From NCBI GenBank assembly GCA_937926065.1, contig CALANM010000220.1:1-6516 (forward strand): a stretch of 6,516 bases of DNA, in the 5' to 3' direction. The notes under the pieces are model-generated. The model was not told the origin of the DNA. It saw nothing but the letters and a program-made list of their open reading frames with translations, and searched no databases. Of the stretch, positions 5,708 to 6,516 are shown one piece after another. Position 1 is the first letter of the stretch; each line of letters begins with the position of its first letter. Both the position numbers and the translations under genes were made by a program. The stretch is from an uncultured Microbacterium sp. (GTDB lineage: Bacteria > Actinomycetota > Actinomycetes > Actinomycetales > Microbacteriaceae).

Positions 5708-6516
5708 GCCAACCACCGCCGAGGCTCAGGAAGACGACCCATGCGGAGCATCAGCTGGTAGGCGACGACCGAGACCCCGGCGCCGGCCAGAACGAGAACG
5801 GCGCCTTCGGGGCTTGCGTACGCGCGTGCCCCTTCGGGCCGCATCGCGAGCAGCCCGAGCACGAGCCACGGAGCCGCGACCCCAACGACGGCGGCACCTC
5901 GGATCCAGGACTGACGCGCCTCGACTTCACCGCGAAGCGCCGCCTCGGCTCGCACCGACGCGGCGAGCGCACGCAGCACCGCGGTCAGCTCGGTGCCGCC
6001 GACCTGACGCGCCATCCGAAGCGTCTCGATGATGCGGTCGCCGACGGGGTCTCCGAGGGCGGCTTTCGCACGGAGCGCTGCCGCATCGAAATGACCCGAG
6101 GCAGCGAAATCGGCCGCGAACCTGCCGAAGGCGGGTCGCAGCGGCTCGGGGCCGATGACCGCGAGCGCTGCGAGGGCCTCGGGCAGCGGCATTCCCGCGC
6201 GGACAGAGGAGATCAGCAGCTCGCACACGTCCGGCCACAGCGCCCTTCGTGAGCGTCGAAGCGCTCGGGCCCGGCGGCGCAGCCAGGCGAGCGGCGCCCA
6301 TGCTCCGAAGGCGCCGGCGACGGTGAGCACCGACGGCAGCGGCACGAAGAGCGACGAGACTGCGGCCGTGAAGGCGCCGAAGCCGAGAGACACGAGGACG
6401 AGCGCTGCCGTCGGCGCATGCGCATACCCACCGGTGTCGAGCAGACGACGCAGTCGCCCGTCGGCTGCCTCTGGCGCTCTCGCCCCGTCCGCGGGCCACA
6501 GCCAGGGGGCCAGCCC
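5704..6516 (-). CDS. tadB: TadB, type II secretion F-domain pilus platform protein (5' end cut by window edge)
   Basis: This is the partner of TadC in the pilus assembly platform. The frame is open from the stop at 5704 to the right edge, giving 270 visible residues, so the true start lies outside. A GTG at 6393 is in frame, but the codons upstream encode plausible TadB sequence (RLRRLLDTGGY at visible residues 21-31), so it is not the real start. Visible order: the RLRRLL region, two hydrophobic segments (about 36-58 and 61-78), a basic connector RRRARALRRSRR, the T2SSF helical domain from LWPDVCELLISSVRAGMPLPEAL (about 93) through ARQVGGTEL (about 170-176), and two C-terminal helices (about 207-225 and 239-257). 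It ends RRWLA. The cut removes the N-terminus and probably a first membrane segment. The secretion ATPase gene tadA is expected upstream, beyond the window. Confidence 0.93.
   Translation of the reverse strand, partial: GLAPWLWPADGARAPEAADGRLRRLLDTGGYAHAPTAALVLVSLGFGAFTAAVSSLFVPLPSVLTVAGAFGAWAPLAWLRRRARALRRSRRALWPDVCELLISSVRAGMPLPEALAALAVIGPEPLRPAFGRFAADFAASGHFDAAALRAKAALGDPVGDRIIETLRMARQVGGTELTAVLRALAASVRAEAALRGEVEARQSWIRGAAVVGVAAPWLVLGLLAMRPEGARAYASPEGAVLVLAGAGVSVVAYQLMLRMGRLPEPRRWLA

Noticed and set aside
5704..6393. Complete tadB gene starting at the GTG at 6393
   Set aside because: The frame stays open upstream to the window edge and encodes TadB-like sequence before this codon, so the gene is partial and the GTG is internal.

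Overview
This window looks like chromosomal DNA of a high-GC actinobacterium, probably Microbacteriaceae (Microbacterium-like). That placement rests on four things: strong G/C preference at third codon positions, an RF2 that matches actinobacterial RF2 closely, the prfB-ftsE gene order, and a compact actinobacterial Tad-type pilus cluster. It is inference, because no rRNA or other phylogenetic marker is present.

Left part (1-1970, minus strand): the cell-division ATPase gene ftsE, which runs off the left edge, preceded by prfB (peptide chain release factor 2). An 86-bp gap separates them. It holds a possible -10 element very close to the ftsE start codon.

Middle (1996-3306, plus strand): a 12-helix major facilitator transporter gene, divergent from prfB. 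The two start codons are only 25 bp apart. The gap contains two TANNNT elements on opposite strands that share one TA step, so both genes may be read from a single symmetric promoter as nearly leaderless mRNAs.

Right part (3348-6516, minus strand): a tightly packed Tad/Flp pilus-assembly operon. In transcription order it holds tadB (5' end beyond the right edge), tadC, a small Flp-like pilin gene, two TadE-type pseudopilin genes and a third TadE/TadG-like gene. Most junctions overlap or nearly touch. The exception is a 22-nt purine-rich leader before the pilin gene, which suggests boosted translation of the pilin. The tadA ATPase and other upstream genes should lie beyond the right edge. The encoded proteins would form the membrane platform (TadB/TadC), the fibre subunit (Flp-like) and accessory pseudopilins of an adhesive surface pilus.

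The eight stop codons visible in the window are all TGA, the codon read by RF2, including the stop of prfB itself. I found no RNA genes, CRISPR arrays, insertion sequences or prophage parts. No stretch longer than about 90 bp lacks a gene. I see no convincing wholly new system. The most notable points are the shared divergent promoter, the atypical pilin processing site and the long tail of FtsE.
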